Positions 18,134 to 28,284 of a stretch of DNA of 64,000 bases are shown in pieces. The DNA comes from Alphaproteobacteria bacterium (lineage in GTDB: Bacteria; Pseudomonadota; Alphaproteobacteria; Micavibrionales; Micavibrionaceae). The stretch spans positions 186,001-250,000 of the forward strand of contig JAHDXS010000002.1 in the NCBI GenBank assembly GCA_023384135.1. The letters run 5' to 3'. Every line of letters begins with the position of its first letter. Positions within the stretch are counted from its first letter, which is position 1. The translations under genes and the position numbers were made by a program. The notes beneath the pieces were generated by a model. The model saw only the letters and a list, made by a program, of their open reading frames with translations, searched no databases and was not told where the DNA came from.

Positions 18134-19165
18134 CTAGCGGCGCGCAGCATAAATCTTATACCCCTCGCCCTCATAAAGCCGCTCGCCCGAGGCATAAAGC
18201 TCGCGCAGGAGATCCTCATACGGCAAATGCCGGTTGGCCACCATAAAAAGCCGCCCTCCGGGCCTGAGCGCCGCATGAGCCGCAGCAATAAACCCGCGCC
18301 CAAGATCGGTTTTCGTCGCACGACCTTCATGAAAAGGCGGATTCATGACCACCGCATCAAGATTATGCAGAGCCTTGACCGAGGTTGAAAGATCCTCCCA
18401 AACAAACCGCTTGCGAACCGAAAACGACGACAAATTGCGCTCGCACATCGCAAGGGCTCGGTAATCCGCATCGGCGCAGACAATCTCCTGCACGGATGGG
18501 TTACGCTTGAGTACGGCATGCGACAGATAACCGTACCCGCAACCAAAATCCCCGCACACACCTTCTATATCCTGCGGCATAAACTTCGCAAGCAGCTCCG
18601 ACCCGCGATCGATCCGGTCCCATGCGAACAATCCCGGAAGCGAATAAAAATCTCCTTCCGCTATAGGCTGTGGGCCGCCTGCGGAAAGTGCCTCTGAGAG
18701 AATATTGTCTTTCGCCCGCTCGCAAATCCCATAAGCCGCCCGGGCGCGGTTCTTCGATATTTGCTGCACCTTCTCTATGCCGAATTCCTGCAACATGCCA
18801 ACAAGCCGCTGCCCGCCCGCCTTGTTATCCGCTGCGCACAAAATCATTCCGCCGGGCCTGAGCATAGACAAGGCCTGTGCCATGATCCGCCGTCCCTCGG
18901 CCATATTTTTAGGAATGAGTACTAGCGCAAGATCGAACCTGCCCGGCGATTGAGTATCCGAAATTTCAGGAACCGCGCTGAAGCCCGCGCGACGCAGTAC
19001 AGTTTCATAGGGCTTAAAAGGCTGCTCAAGAACGAGCATTCCCGAACCGAAAGACCGCAGCGTCGGATGGAAACGCGCCCCAAAAAAAACGGTCTTTAGG
19101 CCATATAAAGAATCGCCGCAGGCTTGACCTGCTGCGGCAAAAAGTGTCTCGATCACGCCGTCCAA
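18134..19165 (-). CDS. rsmC: 16S rRNA (guanine-N2)-methyltransferase, RsmC type
   Basis: A 343-aa protein with a degenerate N-terminal methyltransferase-like half and an active C-terminal half, the RsmC layout. SAM-binding 'GDFGCGYGYLSHAVL', catalytic 'NPPFHEG' in 'DAVVMNPPFHEGRATKTDLG', and 'FIAAAHAALRPGGRLFMVANRHLPYE'. I accept a TTG start with AGGGGG 8 nt upstream; a GTG four codons later is the alternative. It modifies G1207 of 16S rRNA in E. coli; RlmG-type specificity cannot be excluded. Confidence 0.88.
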   Translation of the reverse strand: MDGVIETLFAAAGQACGDSLYGLKTVFFGARFHPTLRSFGSGMLVLEQPFKPYETVLRRAGFSAVPEISDTQSPGRFDLALVLIPKNMAEGRRIMAQALSMLRPGGMILCAADNKAGGQRLVGMLQEFGIEKVQQISKNRARAAYGICERAKDNILSEALSAGGPQPIAEGDFYSLPGLFAWDRIDRGSELLAKFMPQDIEGVCGDFGCGYGYLSHAVLKRNPSVQEIVCADADYRALAMCERNLSSFSVRKRFVWEDLSTSVKALHNLDAVVMNPPFHEGRATKTDLGRGFIAAAHAALRPGGRLFMVANRHLPYEDLLRELYASGERLYEGEGYKIYAARR

Positions 19166-19188
19166 GATCCAATCCCCCTATAACGGAA

Positions 19189-19223
19189 GAAGCCTATTGC
19201 GGACCGCGCCCGCAACAGGCTTC
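19189..19223 (-). terminator. Long hairpin downstream of the second RTX gene
   Basis: GAAGCCT-TTGCGG paired with CCGCAA-AGGCTTC, 13 bp with one internal mismatch and a 7-nt loop, starting 17 bp beyond the RTX stop codon. It has no T-run, so it may act as a weak terminator or an mRNA 3' stabiliser. Confidence 0.45.
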
Positions 19224-19239
19224 CCGAACCGGGCAAAGA

Positions 19240-22191
19240 CTAGACCAGAACGCTCTGATCGGCAACCAGGTTGCCGTGGTCGATCATTTTTTGCAGCGTG
19301 GTGTTGAGTCCGTCCTCGAACACGGCAATCGTCACGAACTTGCCGCCCTTGTCGCCGTCCGCGTTGATCATAAGCTCCGTGGAGCCGCACTTGTTCACCA
19401 GCTTTACGAAATTCGAAAGCTTGTCAAAGAACGGGTCGTACCCCTCAAGAATGTCCGTGATATTAAGGATATCCCCGCCATGCCCTGTCTTAAAGTCCTG
19501 AATGACATCGACATGCTTGTCGAACGTATCGAACGCGAACGTGTCAACACCAGCGCCTCCATAAGCAATATCCTTTCCTTTGCCGATCACAAGGATGTCA
19601 TTACCGGCCGAAGACCAAAGCACGTCGTTCCCCTCACCGCCGATCAGCATGACATCACCATAATTGTACTGCTTGCTGGTCAGGTCGATAATATCGTTGC
19701 CTTTGCCGCCATCGATGATCTCGATGCCCGAAATACGTGGACCGACCGTGCCATCGGGCCGGAGGCTGAACGAATCGTCGAGGAAGAGCGCATCGTTGCC
19801 GTTGCCAAGCACCAGCCGGTCCTCGCCGTCTCCGCCCTCGAACTGGTCATAGGAGCGGCTGTAGCCTTTGATGCTGACGAAATCGTTCGTGCCCTTATGC
19901 CCGACCGAACCGACATTCTTCGCGCCATAACCGCCGCTCCAGACGGCGTCGGCATGATAATGCAACGTATCGTTTCCATCGCCGCCACTCAGCAGATCCG
20001 CGCCCCTGCCGCCGCGCAGCACATCATCGCCCGCGCCGCCGTAGAGAAGATCATTCTCCTTCCCGCCGTGCAATACATCATGGCCTGAACCGCCATAAAG
20101 CATATCAAGGCCCCCCTGACCGTAAAGCACGTCATCGCCGTCCCCGCCATGCAGCATATCGTTACCTTTGCTGCCGTAGAGAACGTCGTTACCGGCATCG
20201 CCGTGCAGGGTATCGTTGCCCTTACCGCCGCGCAGGATATCGTCGCCATCCCCGCCGTGCAGAACATCGTCGCCCTTGCCGCCATGCAGGGTATCGTTGC
20301 CGCCCAGTCCGTTAACAACATCGTTACCGCCCAGAGCGTTGATCACGTCATCGCCCGCCGTACCATCCAGCACGTCGTCGCCCTGAGTAGGCGTACCCGT
20401 GACAGGCGGCGTAACGGTCCGCAGATCGAACGTCGAATTGTCGTCAAAGACCAACGTGTCGATCCCGCTGCCTGTCCCGACGAACTGGTTCTGGATCGTC
20501 ACAACGCCCACAGCGCCCATCGTCATCACAAGATCGTTGCCGACAAAAGCGAAGCTGAGATCAGCCAGCGTCAGGCCGTTCGGAATACGGATAAAGTTGA
20601 TTTCCGCATCGTCCGCCTCGATCACCGTATCGGCGCCCTCCCCGCCCACATAGGTGTCAGATCCTGCACCGCCGGTCAGAACATCATCGCCCAGCCCACC
20701 ATCAAGCGTGTCGTCTCCGTCTCCGCCGTTCAGCGTATCGTTGTCGCCCTCGCCGTAAAGCGTGTCGGCCCCGTCGCCTCCGTTAAGGGTATCAAGGCCC
20801 GCCCCGCCATGCAGCACATCATCCCCGGCATCACCGTTGAGAACGTCATCGCCACCGTCTCCATTGAGAACATCGGCATCATCGCCACCATGGAGCGTAT
20901 CCGCACCATCCCCTCCGTTAAGGGTATCAAGGCCCGCCCCGCCATGCAGCACATCATCACCCGCATCACCGTAAAGCGTATCGTCACCGCCATCCCCGTT
21001 CAGAACATCCGCGTCATCACCGCCAAACATCGTATCGCTACCATCGCCGCCGTTCAGGACATCAAGCCCCTCACCGCCATGCATCGTATCATCGCCTGCA
21101 TCGCCGTTGAGAACGTCATGCCCGGCATCGCCGTAAAGCGTATCGCCGCCATCGCCGCCATGGAGCGTATCGTCCCCCTCACCCCCATGCAGGGAGTCAT
21201 TATTGGCCCCGCCATGCAAGGTATCGTCCCCGGCATCGCCGTTCAGAACATCGTCGCCGGCATCGCCGTGCAAGGTATCGTTGTCTTCCCCGCCATGAAG
21301 CGTGTCGTTGCCGTTACCGCCGATCAGCGTATCGTTTCCGGCCAGACCGTTCACGACGTCATCTCCGCCCAACGCGTCGATCACATCATCGCCCGGCGTG
21401 CCGTCCAGAACATCGTCGCCCTCCGTCGGCCCGACGGGCGGCGGCGTAATCGTGCGCAGATCGAAGGTCGAGTTGTCGCTGAAGATCAGGGTATCGATCC
21501 CGCTGCCGGTCCCGACGAACTGACCCTGGATAGTCACCACACCGACCACACCCATCGTCATGACCAGATCGTTGCCGACGATGCTAAAGGTCAGGTCGCC
21601 AAAGGTCAGAGGCGCCGGAACGCGGATGACATTAAGCTCGGTATCGTCGGCCTCGACGATAATATCATCGCCCGGACCGGCCATATACGTGTCGGAACCA
21701 GCCCCGCCAACAAGCAGATCGTTGCCCGTGCCGCCATCAATCGTATCGTCGCCGTCCCCGCCGAAAATGATATCGTTGTCACCGCCACCGTTGAGATTGT
21801 CGTGGCCCGGCCCCCCGTCGAGGATATCATCCCCGTTATTCCCCTGGATAATATCGTTACCAACATTCGCCCAGATAACATCGTTGGCGTTCGCCCCGAA
21901 AATCTGCATATTGCCGAGCGAATAGGTCGTGCTGGCAAGAAAGATGACGTCATTCCCGTTCGAGGCGATGACCGTCTCGATATCGCCGAACACCTGGTTG
22001 CCCAAGGAATCCTCAATATAAAGGATCGTATTGGCGGTCGTGAACAGCAGAGTATCGGGGTCAGCCGTACCGAAATAGCTCTGCAGGCTCTGGTTATAGT
22101 TGCCGTTAACGACGAAAATATCCCCGCTATAGGGGTTCACGAGGGTTACGCTGAGGGGCCCGACCGTGCCGTTGAAAATATAAGTTGCCAT
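19240..22191 (-). CDS. RTX calcium-binding secreted protein
   Basis: A 983-aa type I secretion substrate made mostly of nonapeptide RTX motifs (GGxGxDxLx). I start at ATG 22191 ('MATYIFNG'), 6 nt after GGATC, rather than the GTG 15 nt upstream. Two haemolysin-related linker modules, '[32 protein letters not shown]', each precede an RTX array. The C-terminal ~90 residues ('[15 protein letters not shown]...[18 protein letters not shown]') match the secretion target seen in the giant adhesin, so the same TolC/ATPase exporter could serve both. There is no enzymatic domain; a surface or matrix protein is most likely. Confidence 0.92.
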   Translation of the reverse strand: MATYIFNGTVGPLSVTLVNPYSGDIFVVNGNYNQSLQSYFGTADPDTLLFTTANTILYIEDSLGNQVFGDIETVIASNGNDVIFLASTTYSLGNMQIFGANANDVIWANVGNDIIQGNNGDDILDGGPGHDNLNGGGDNDIIFGGDGDDTIDGGTGNDLLVGGAGSDTYMAGPGDDIIVEADDTELNVIRVPAPLTFGDLTFSIVGNDLVMTMGVVGVVTIQGQFVGTGSGIDTLIFSDNSTFDLRTITPPPVGPTEGDDVLDGTPGDDVIDALGGDDVVNGLAGNDTLIGGNGNDTLHGGEDNDTLHGDAGDDVLNGDAGDDTLHGGANNDSLHGGEGDDTLHGGDGGDTLYGDAGHDVLNGDAGDDTMHGGEGLDVLNGGDGSDTMFGGDDADVLNGDGGDDTLYGDAGDDVLHGGAGLDTLNGGDGADTLHGGDDADVLNGDGGDDVLNGDAGDDVLHGGAGLDTLNGGDGADTLYGEGDNDTLNGGDGDDTLDGGLGDDVLTGGAGSDTYVGGEGADTVIEADDAEINFIRIPNGLTLADLSFAFVGNDLVMTMGAVGVVTIQNQFVGTGSGIDTLVFDDNSTFDLRTVTPPVTGTPTQGDDVLDGTAGDDVINALGGNDVVNGLGGNDTLHGGKGDDVLHGGDGDDILRGGKGNDTLHGDAGNDVLYGSKGNDMLHGGDGDDVLYGQGGLDMLYGGSGHDVLHGGKENDLLYGGAGDDVLRGGRGADLLSGGDGNDTLHYHADAVWSGGYGAKNVGSVGHKGTNDFVSIKGYSRSYDQFEGGDGEDRLVLGNGNDALFLDDSFSLRPDGTVGPRISGIEIIDGGKGNDIIDLTSKQYNYGDVMLIGGEGNDVLWSSAGNDILVIGKGKDIAYGGAGVDTFAFDTFDKHVDVIQDFKTGHGGDILNITDILEGYDPFFDKLSNFVKLVNKCGSTELMINADGDKGGKFVTIAVFEDGLNTTLQKMIDHGNLVADQSVLV
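19990..21420 (-). repeat. 27-bp RTX-coding repeats with a 135-bp higher-order repeat
   Basis: Imperfect 27-bp tandem repeats encode GGxGxDxLx nonapeptides. Within them a 135-bp (45-aa) unit is duplicated: the stretch at 20777-20825 recurs at 20912-20960 with exact identity over more than 40 nt. This indicates recent unequal recombination. The periodicity is protein-coding, not CRISPR. Confidence 0.85.
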
Positions 22192-22462
22192 TTGATCCAC
22201 ACACACTTGTTTGATTTTTTTTTGAAGCGTCGCAGGTTCCCCGAAGGAAAAATGCAGGGAGGCGATTTACATATCGCATTTCCATAAACAATTTTGCGGG
22301 CAATTGGTTATTTTTTTCTTAAAATTTGAGGCTTTTTATAAACTTTTGTATAGGATCTGGTTATTCGTTCAATTTCAGTATGTTAAAGGTCAACACTAAA
22401 ACCTCCTGTAAACCTCCATAGTTCAAAGGCCTCGTAAAAACGCACTAAAAATGAATGAAAAA

Positions 22463-23344
22463 TCAGGCGAACTGAACGCCCCGCCGCCAACACATAACCG
22501 GACGGCCTAACAGAGCCTCAAAACGCTCAATTTCAGGAACGAGACGAATCGAAAGCCATTCGTGATCTTCGCGAGTCATTTGGACCCGCTGCGCATCGAA
22601 AATCTCCGGCCCGAAGAGCAGACGCCTCAAATCCAGACGTCGGGCTAAACGAACGGGCCAGGCAAAACCCGCAGAGAGCAAACGATCTTCATACCGCCCA
22701 AAGGCACGGGCAAGTGCCGGAAACCGTGTTACATCCGTTACGTTATAGGCGCCCGCAAATCCCTCGGCGGGTGCAATGTAATCCAACCCCAGCGCTGCAC
22801 AGAGTTTTTGAACATAAGCCGGCTGATCGGTTTCAAGCTCTTCCTGAAATAACAGCCTGATACGCTCAGGTGTATAATACCTGTACCAGCGCTCCAAATG
22901 CTGGGCGTACCGGCTGCTGTTGAGTATTTGCGGGGCCTGCTCCACGGCGTCTGCAAGCCCGCCCCAGACGATGCCATATCGCCTTAAATGCAGATACTGG
23001 GAATAGGCACGCTCAACAGGATGCCTAAGCGGGCAAATCAGCTTCACCTCCGGCCCTAGAAACCCATGAACACGAAGCGGCGCATCTTCATGATCGAAGA
23101 TCGTCGTCGTGACTTCCATCAATATCTTGTGATCGGAACGTATCGAAAAATGTTCCTTGTAGAACGCCACGCCCCGCCCGTTATGCCGGTCGAAGAAAAA
23201 GGTTTCCTTCACCCCGGCGGGCAAACACACATCGCCCCGAAACCTTAAATACCGCTCAATCCAGCTTGCCCCGGCCCGCTGCGGCCCGATAGCCAGAGCA
23301 AAAGGCAAGTCGAAAAAACTGCGGCCCTGTAATGCATCGCTCAC
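22463..23344 (-). CDS. Sulfotransferase domain protein
   Basis: A 293-aa PAPS-dependent sulfotransferase-fold protein. The 5'-phosphosulfate loop is 'AIGPQRAGASWIERYL' (residues about 17-32; usual form GxxKxGTTxL, here Arg and Ala replace Lys and Thr). The 3'-phosphate motif is 'CPLRHPVERAYSQYLHLRR', with Arg and Ser placed as in known enzymes. 'KETFFFDRH' is typical of bacterial polysaccharide or heparan-like sulfotransferases. GTG start. It lies 271 bp upstream of the RTX gene on the same strand. It could sulfate a cell-surface glycan or lipid; the substrate is unknown. Confidence 0.86.
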   Translation of the reverse strand: MSDALQGRSFFDLPFALAIGPQRAGASWIERYLRFRGDVCLPAGVKETFFFDRHNGRGVAFYKEHFSIRSDHKILMEVTTTIFDHEDAPLRVHGFLGPEVKLICPLRHPVERAYSQYLHLRRYGIVWGGLADAVEQAPQILNSSRYAQHLERWYRYYTPERIRLLFQEELETDQPAYVQKLCAALGLDYIAPAEGFAGAYNVTDVTRFPALARAFGRYEDRLLSAGFAWPVRLARRLDLRRLLFGPEIFDAQRVQMTREDHEWLSIRLVPEIERFEALLGRPVMCWRRGVQFA

Positions 23345-23512
23345 AATAACGTCATCCGAATATCATATTGCGGGTCGTCACGGCCCGAAAATAAAAGCTA
23401 AAAACTAAAGTATAATAAGAACTTATATCTCTATGAGCAGCCTATTGCTTTCGGGAGAAAAACACAACATAACTCTGGGCAAACCCCGGCATTTCCGTTA
23501 AAACCACTCTCC

Positions 23513-24907
23513 ATGAAACCGACCGCAAAGCCCTCCCCGCGCGACCCGAAAGGAAACCTGACCGAGGGGTCGGTGCGCGATCATCTGGTTCGCCTCAGCG
23601 TTCCAATGATCTGGGGCATCGCAGCAATTATCAGTTTCCAGCTGGTCGACACATACTTCATAGCCAAACTCGGCAAAACCGAGCTGACAGCCATAAGCTT
23701 CACCTTTCCCGTCACCTACTTCATTTTCAGCTTCACAATGGGCTTCGGAATTGCCATGGCCTCCGTCGCCTCCCGTATGATCGGGGAAGGCCGGCACGAG
23801 GATGTAAAGCGTGTCTCGACCCACGGCCTTCTGCTGGTCGCGCTCGTAGCGGGTTTGGTGACGATTGTCGGACTCTGGCTCCATGATCCGGTTTTTGCCG
23901 CTTTAGGGGCAACGCCGGAAACCATCGTCCTGATCCGCGAATACATGATCATCTGGTTCGCCGGAAATGCCTTCGTGACTCTGCCGCTGGTCGGCAACGC
24001 CGCCATCCGCGCCACGGGCGACACCTTCTCTCCGGCCATGATCATGTGCTTGGCGGCGGGCATTAACGTGATTCTCGACCCGCTCCTGATCTTCGGCGGC
24101 TTGGGAATACCGGCGATGGGCATGCAGGGCGCGGCGCTGGCGACCGTTTTTGGAAATTCCTGCGCGATGCTGGCGGGCCTCTACATCATGACGCAAAAAG
24201 ACCTCCTTCTGCCCCTCTCGAACCTGCATTTTGATAAGTTCAAGGACTCCATGCGCCGCCTTTTGGTCATTGCCCTCCCCGTCGGCTTGACGAACGGCAT
24301 TGGCCCCCTCGTAAACGGCGCCATCGTCGGCATGCTGGCCCTTCAGGGCGAAGCGGCCGTCGCCGCCTTCGGTGTGGCCACGCGGGTAGAGGCCTTCGCG
24401 TTCATCATCCTGATGGCGCTATCCATCGGCATGGCGCCGATCATCGGCCAGAACTGGGGCGCCGGAAAACCTGCCCGCGCGCTCGAAGCCATCCGCCTGA
24501 CCCTCTCTTTCAACATCGTCTGGTCAGTCTCGATTGCGATCATGCTGATGATCTTCGCCCGCCCGATCGCCGCGCTCTTTTCGTCGGACGAGGACATCAT
24601 AGGCCTGACCGTGCTATTCTTCTGGCTGGTGCCGATATCCTACGTCTTCAGCAATCTGGTCAACGGCTGGTGCTCGGTCTTCAACGCCATCGGCAAACCC
24701 CAGCGGTCCTTTTCCATGATCATCCTGAAGATGATCGTGCTGACCCTGCCTTGCGCCTGGATCGGCGGCATGCTGATGGGCACGTATGGAATCTTCCTTG
24801 CGATAGCCGCCGTGAACACGGCCTGCGGGCTCGCGGTGCATTTCTGGAGCTGGAACACCTTCACCCGCCGGGACTCGGTCTTGCTGGCCTCCAGAGCCGC
24901 CGCCTAG
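23513..24907 (+). CDS. MATE family efflux transporter
   Basis: A 464-aa, 12-helix multidrug and toxin extrusion protein. Two homologous halves are visible: 'SVPMIWGIAAIISFQLVDTYFIAKLGKTELTAI' in the first and 'ALPVGLTNGIGPLVNGAIVGMLALQGEAAVAAFGVATRVEAF' in the second. It would export cationic compounds by Na+ or H+ antiport. Monocistronic, divergent from the sulfotransferase and converging with the AsmA-like gene. Confidence 0.93.
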   Translation: MKPTAKPSPRDPKGNLTEGSVRDHLVRLSVPMIWGIAAIISFQLVDTYFIAKLGKTELTAISFTFPVTYFIFSFTMGFGIAMASVASRMIGEGRHEDVKRVSTHGLLLVALVAGLVTIVGLWLHDPVFAALGATPETIVLIREYMIIWFAGNAFVTLPLVGNAAIRATGDTFSPAMIMCLAAGINVILDPLLIFGGLGIPAMGMQGAALATVFGNSCAMLAGLYIMTQKDLLLPLSNLHFDKFKDSMRRLLVIALPVGLTNGIGPLVNGAIVGMLALQGEAAVAAFGVATRVEAFAFIILMALSIGMAPIIGQNWGAGKPARALEAIRLTLSFNIVWSVSIAIMLMIFARPIAALFSSDEDIIGLTVLFFWLVPISYVFSNLVNGWCSVFNAIGKPQRSFSMIILKMIVLTLPCAWIGGMLMGTYGIFLAIAAVNTACGLAVHFWSWNTFTRRDSVLLASRAAA

Positions 24908-24917
24908 GCTTAAGGCT

Positions 24918-25811
24918 TCAGGGACCGTCCTCAACCTCAGGCACAGCATCCGGCTCAACCTCGGCCTCAGGATCGGCCATAATCTCGGTAGTCGCGCTGT
25001 CCAGAGCCGCCGCCCCCTCCTCAACCAGCGTATTGAGAAGTTTCTGCGCCTCGTTGAGATCCTTGTTGATCTTCTTGTTCACGTTCTTCTTGAAAACATC
25101 ATACGTGCTGACCCCGAGCGTATTGAGCGTTTCAAGGGTCATCCCCTTGAGCAACTCCGCCTGGTTGGCCATCAGATGAAAGGGCGAAACCGTCTCCTGT
25201 GCAATCTTCGCAATCGCCTGCGGAATTGTGATGCCGTTCTCTTGCGTGCCGATATCGCGCACAAAAACATCGTTCGCGCCCAGCGCACCGATCGTGGTCG
25301 GCACTAAAGTCACAACGGGTTGCAGAACAGGCTTTTCATAAGTAATCGTGCGAACGATAACCCTCACTTTGTCATGCTTGCCGTCCGGCTTGATATTGCG
25401 GACATTCTGCGCGGTCTGCTTTTTGAGGTCGTGGAGGTTCGTGCTGCCCGAATTCATCTCAAGAAAAACCTTGAACCCCTTCACGGTTACGAGATTGAAC
25501 GTCACGCGCTCCAGTTCGAACGTATCGACGTTAATCTCGACCGAATCCGCAGTCGCCGCATGCGGCCCCTTATACCCCGCCGGGTTGGCGATTTTGATGT
25601 CTTTAAGTTTGACCAGCTTCTTCTCGACCAGAACATCCATCTCGCCGATCGTGACAGGAACACCGAGCGTCTTGGAGGCGATATCCTCGATATAGGCTTT
25701 GTTGATGCGGTCGGCCTGCATATAGGCGCTAATGGCGAACAAAACGAACAGAACGACCGCCGCAGCAAAAATATAACGGGCCACTTTGGCGGCTTTAACG
25801 ACGGCGGACAT
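24918..25811 (-). CDS. AsmA-like membrane-anchored protein
   Basis: A 297-aa protein with one N-terminal transmembrane helix ('YIFAAAVVLFVLFAISAYM') and a periplasmic domain resembling the start of AsmA/DUF748 proteins: 'ASKTLGVPVTIGEMDVLVEKKLVKLKDIKIANPAGYKG' followed by 'ADSVEINVDTFELERVTFNLVTVKGFKVFLE'. ATG at 25811 has GGGAG 6 nt upstream; the frame upstream is spurious. The tail (about 275-297) is acidic and Glu/Pro-rich. The family is linked to envelope lipid transport, but this is a short member and the role is unknown. Last gene after mltG, 59 bp downstream. Confidence 0.82.
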   Translation of the reverse strand: MSAVVKAAKVARYIFAAAVVLFVLFAISAYMQADRINKAYIEDIASKTLGVPVTIGEMDVLVEKKLVKLKDIKIANPAGYKGPHAATADSVEINVDTFELERVTFNLVTVKGFKVFLEMNSGSTNLHDLKKQTAQNVRNIKPDGKHDKVRVIVRTITYEKPVLQPVVTLVPTTIGALGANDVFVRDIGTQENGITIPQAIAKIAQETVSPFHLMANQAELLKGMTLETLNTLGVSTYDVFKKNVNKKINKDLNEAQKLLNTLVEEGAAALDSATTEIMADPEAEVEPDAVPEVEDGP

Positions 25812-25870
25812 GAGCTTCTCCCTGATATCTCTGTAATCAAGGCAATATTGCCGTTCTGCGCGGCCTTCTG

Positions 25871-26881
25871 TCAATCGCCGCCGTTCGCGCGGATGGCCCG
25901 CCATTTGGCAACATTACGATTATGCTCCTCAAGGGTCGCAGCAAAAACATGTCCCCCGGTCCCGTCCGCAACAAAATAAAGAAACTCGTGCCGCTCGGGA
26001 TTCAAGACCGCCTCAATCGACGCCCGACCCGGATTGGCGATCGGCCCCGGCGGCAATCCCGAATAAACATAGGTATTATAGGGGGAGTCGAACGCGAGAT
26101 CCTTCTTAAGCAAACGCCGCCCCAGAGGCCCCTGCCCCTCATTCTGGTGCTCACCGAGATTCAAGGCATAAATCACCGTCGGATCGCTCTGCAAGGGCAT
26201 CCCGCGGTTCAGGCGGTTAATAAACACCCCCGCCACACGCGCCCGCTCTTCCTTCTGCCCGGTCTCCTTCTCAACGATGGAGGCCAGCGTGAGAACCTCG
26301 ACCTTGTTTTTCAGTGGCAGATCCGCCGCGCGACTATCCCAAAGCTCTGCAAACACTTGATCCATAGCCTGTTCCATGCGCTTTAGGATGTCGGCTGTAC
26401 TCTCCTCGCGGGTATAGCTATAGGTTTCTGGCAGATAGATCCCCTCAGCGTTCATGGGGGCTTCAACCTGCTTCAGGTCGCCTTTTTCAGCAAGAGCCAT
26501 CCGAATTTCGTGGTTGGTCAGCCCCTCGCGCAACGTGACCTTCCGCTGCACCGTCTTACCCGATTCAAACAGGTTCAAAAGCTCGCGGATCGAAGCGTGA
26601 GCAGGCAGTTCATATTCTCCGGCCTTAAGGCGCGAAGCTTGCCCCGTATATCGCCCGGCAAGCCGGAAAAGCAAGGGATGTTCAACAGCGCCGATGTATG
26701 AGAGCTGCTCCGCAATCCCGGTAATGCTGGACCCCGGTGCGATAATGATTTCGACCGGCTTGTCGAACGCGCCGGGCTTGTTGATTTCCTGAGCCGCCCA
26801 GTAAAATCCGGCCCCGCCAAGCACCAGACCGGCGGTCAGCAAAAAGAAAAACAAACCCAGAAAGATTTTGACGACCTTCAT
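25871..26881 (-). CDS. mltG: Endolytic murein transglycosylase
   Basis: A 336-aa inner-membrane lytic transglycosylase that cuts nascent glycan strands. Single N-terminal helix ('IFLGLFFFLLTAGLVLGGAGFY'), LysM-like region, then YceG domain with 'EGIYLPETYSYTREES' and the catalytic Glu in 'ASIVEKETGQKEERARVAG', plus 'LQSDPTVIYAL' and 'NPGRASIEAVLNPERHEFLYFVA'. Start chosen at ATG 26881 ('MKVVKIF'); a GTG nine codons upstream is possible. It follows fabF by 50 bp, the conserved acpP-fabF-mltG order. Confidence 0.95.
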   Translation of the reverse strand: MKVVKIFLGLFFFLLTAGLVLGGAGFYWAAQEINKPGAFDKPVEIIIAPGSSITGIAEQLSYIGAVEHPLLFRLAGRYTGQASRLKAGEYELPAHASIRELLNLFESGKTVQRKVTLREGLTNHEIRMALAEKGDLKQVEAPMNAEGIYLPETYSYTREESTADILKRMEQAMDQVFAELWDSRAADLPLKNKVEVLTLASIVEKETGQKEERARVAGVFINRLNRGMPLQSDPTVIYALNLGEHQNEGQGPLGRRLLKKDLAFDSPYNTYVYSGLPPGPIANPGRASIEAVLNPERHEFLYFVADGTGGHVFAATLEEHNRNVAKWRAIRANGGD

Positions 26882-26931
26882 TGTTTTGAACCTGAAACCC
26901 CGCCACACGTCGGGGAAAAAAACAAGGCGGA

Positions 26932-28203
26932 TCAGACCGCTCTAAGAATAAGGCTGGCGTTCGTCCCGCCGAAACCGAACGAATTAGACAGCGCCGTGCG
27001 GACTTTTTTCTCTTTCGCGACCTTCGGCACAAGATCGATCCCTGAGCAATCTTCCGAAGGATTTTCAAGATTGAGTGTGGGCGGCAAAACCCCCGTCTCG
27101 ATCGCCTTGGCGGAATAAATCGCCTCGACCGCCCCCGCCGCGCCCAGCAAATGCCCGATGGCCGACTTGGTGGACGACATGGAAAGCGCGGGCAAAGTGT
27201 TGGCGAACAAACGCTTGACCGCGCCGTGCTCAATCCCGTCGCCAACAGGCGTGGACGTACCGTGCGCGTTGATGTAGTCGATATCCTCCGGGTTCAGCCC
27301 CGCGCGTTTAAGGGCCGCCTTCATGGCACGGAACCCGCCATTGCCGTCTTCCGGCGGGGAGGTAATGTGGTAAGCATCGCCCGAAAGCCCGTACCCGATC
27401 ACTTCCGCGTAAATTTTTGCGCCGCGCTTCTTGGCATGCTCGTATTCTTCCAGCACGACGATCCCGGCCCCCTCGCCGATCACAAACCCGTCGCGGTCCT
27501 TGTCCCACGGGCGCGAAGCTTCGGCGGGACGGTCGTTATACCCGGTGGAAAGCGCCCGCGCGGCGGCGAAACCGGCCACACCGAGGCGGCACACTGCGCC
27601 CTCCGCGCCGCCCGCAATCATCACGTCCGCATCATCCAGCGCCACAAGACGCGCCGCATCGCCAATCGCATGCGTCCCCGTCGAACAGGCCGTCACGACT
27701 GAATGGTTGGGTCCCCGGAATCCGTGTTTGATGGAGATATGCCCACTGGTCAGGTTGATCAGTGCGGCCGGAACGAAGAATGGCGAGATCCGGCGCGGTC
27801 CCTTCTCCTGCAGCAAAAGCGAAGTATTGTAAATCTCGTCCAGCCCGCCGATCCCTGAACCGACCAAAACCCCGGTGCGGTCCAGATATTCTTCCTCGGT
27901 GGGCTGCCAGCCGGAATCCTCAATCGCCTCCTGCGCGGCGGCCAGCGCGTAGGTGATAAACACGTCGATCTTGCGCTGGTCCTTCGGCGGCACGAACAGA
28001 TCAGGATTGAAAGCCCCGTCCGTCGGTGTCGGGCTGTCGGTGCGTGGAATGATCCCGGCAATCTGGGAGGTGATATCGGAAACTTCGAAATGTTCGATTT
28101 TACGGATTCCGCTTTTGCCAGAGGTAATCGATGCCCAGTTATGCCCCACCCCGAACCCGAGGGGAGTAACCATGCCCATACCCGTTATGACAACGCGTCT
28201 CAT
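26932..28203 (-). CDS. fabF: 3-oxoacyl-ACP synthase II (KAS II)
   Basis: A 423-aa condensing enzyme of fatty acid elongation (malonyl-ACP plus acyl-ACP). Catalytic Cys in 'VTACSTGTHAIGDAARLVA', the two His in 'NAHGTSTPVGDGIE' and 'KSAIGHLLGAAGAVE', and the C-terminal 'NSFGFGGTNASLIL'. Length is normal or slightly long. It is preceded by acpP, but a strong terminator hairpin lies between, so fabF probably depends on read-through or its own promoter. Confidence 0.97.
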   Translation of the reverse strand: MRRVVITGMGMVTPLGFGVGHNWASITSGKSGIRKIEHFEVSDITSQIAGIIPRTDSPTPTDGAFNPDLFVPPKDQRKIDVFITYALAAAQEAIEDSGWQPTEEEYLDRTGVLVGSGIGGLDEIYNTSLLLQEKGPRRISPFFVPAALINLTSGHISIKHGFRGPNHSVVTACSTGTHAIGDAARLVALDDADVMIAGGAEGAVCRLGVAGFAAARALSTGYNDRPAEASRPWDKDRDGFVIGEGAGIVVLEEYEHAKKRGAKIYAEVIGYGLSGDAYHITSPPEDGNGGFRAMKAALKRAGLNPEDIDYINAHGTSTPVGDGIEHGAVKRLFANTLPALSMSSTKSAIGHLLGAAGAVEAIYSAKAIETGVLPPTLNLENPSEDCSGIDLVPKVAKEKKVRTALSNSFGFGGTNASLILRAV

Positions 28204-28230
28204 GACTGATGTAATGAACCTGTAAGAACC

Positions 28231-28276
28231 GGAAAAAACATGGCGCGTCTGAGAGTCATCACAGACACGCCATGTT
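28231..28276 (-). terminator. Rho-independent terminator between acpP and fabF
   Basis: A 15-bp stem with one mismatch (arms 28237-28251 and 28262-28276, 10-nt loop). On the minus strand it is followed by TTTTTT (forward AAAAAA at 28233-28238). It begins 9 bp after the acpP stop and should limit read-through into fabF, giving acpP higher expression. Confidence 0.85.
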
Positions 28277-28284
28277 ATGAAACT

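Noticed and set aside
19990..21420. CRISPR-like 27-bp periodicity
   Set aside because: The units are in-frame glycine/aspartate nonapeptide codons of an RTX protein, not identical repeats with unique spacers, and no cas genes are near.
20149..22287. 712-aa open frame antisense to the second RTX gene
   Set aside because: Repetitive antisense translation of the 27-bp RTX repeats; no start signal or domain.
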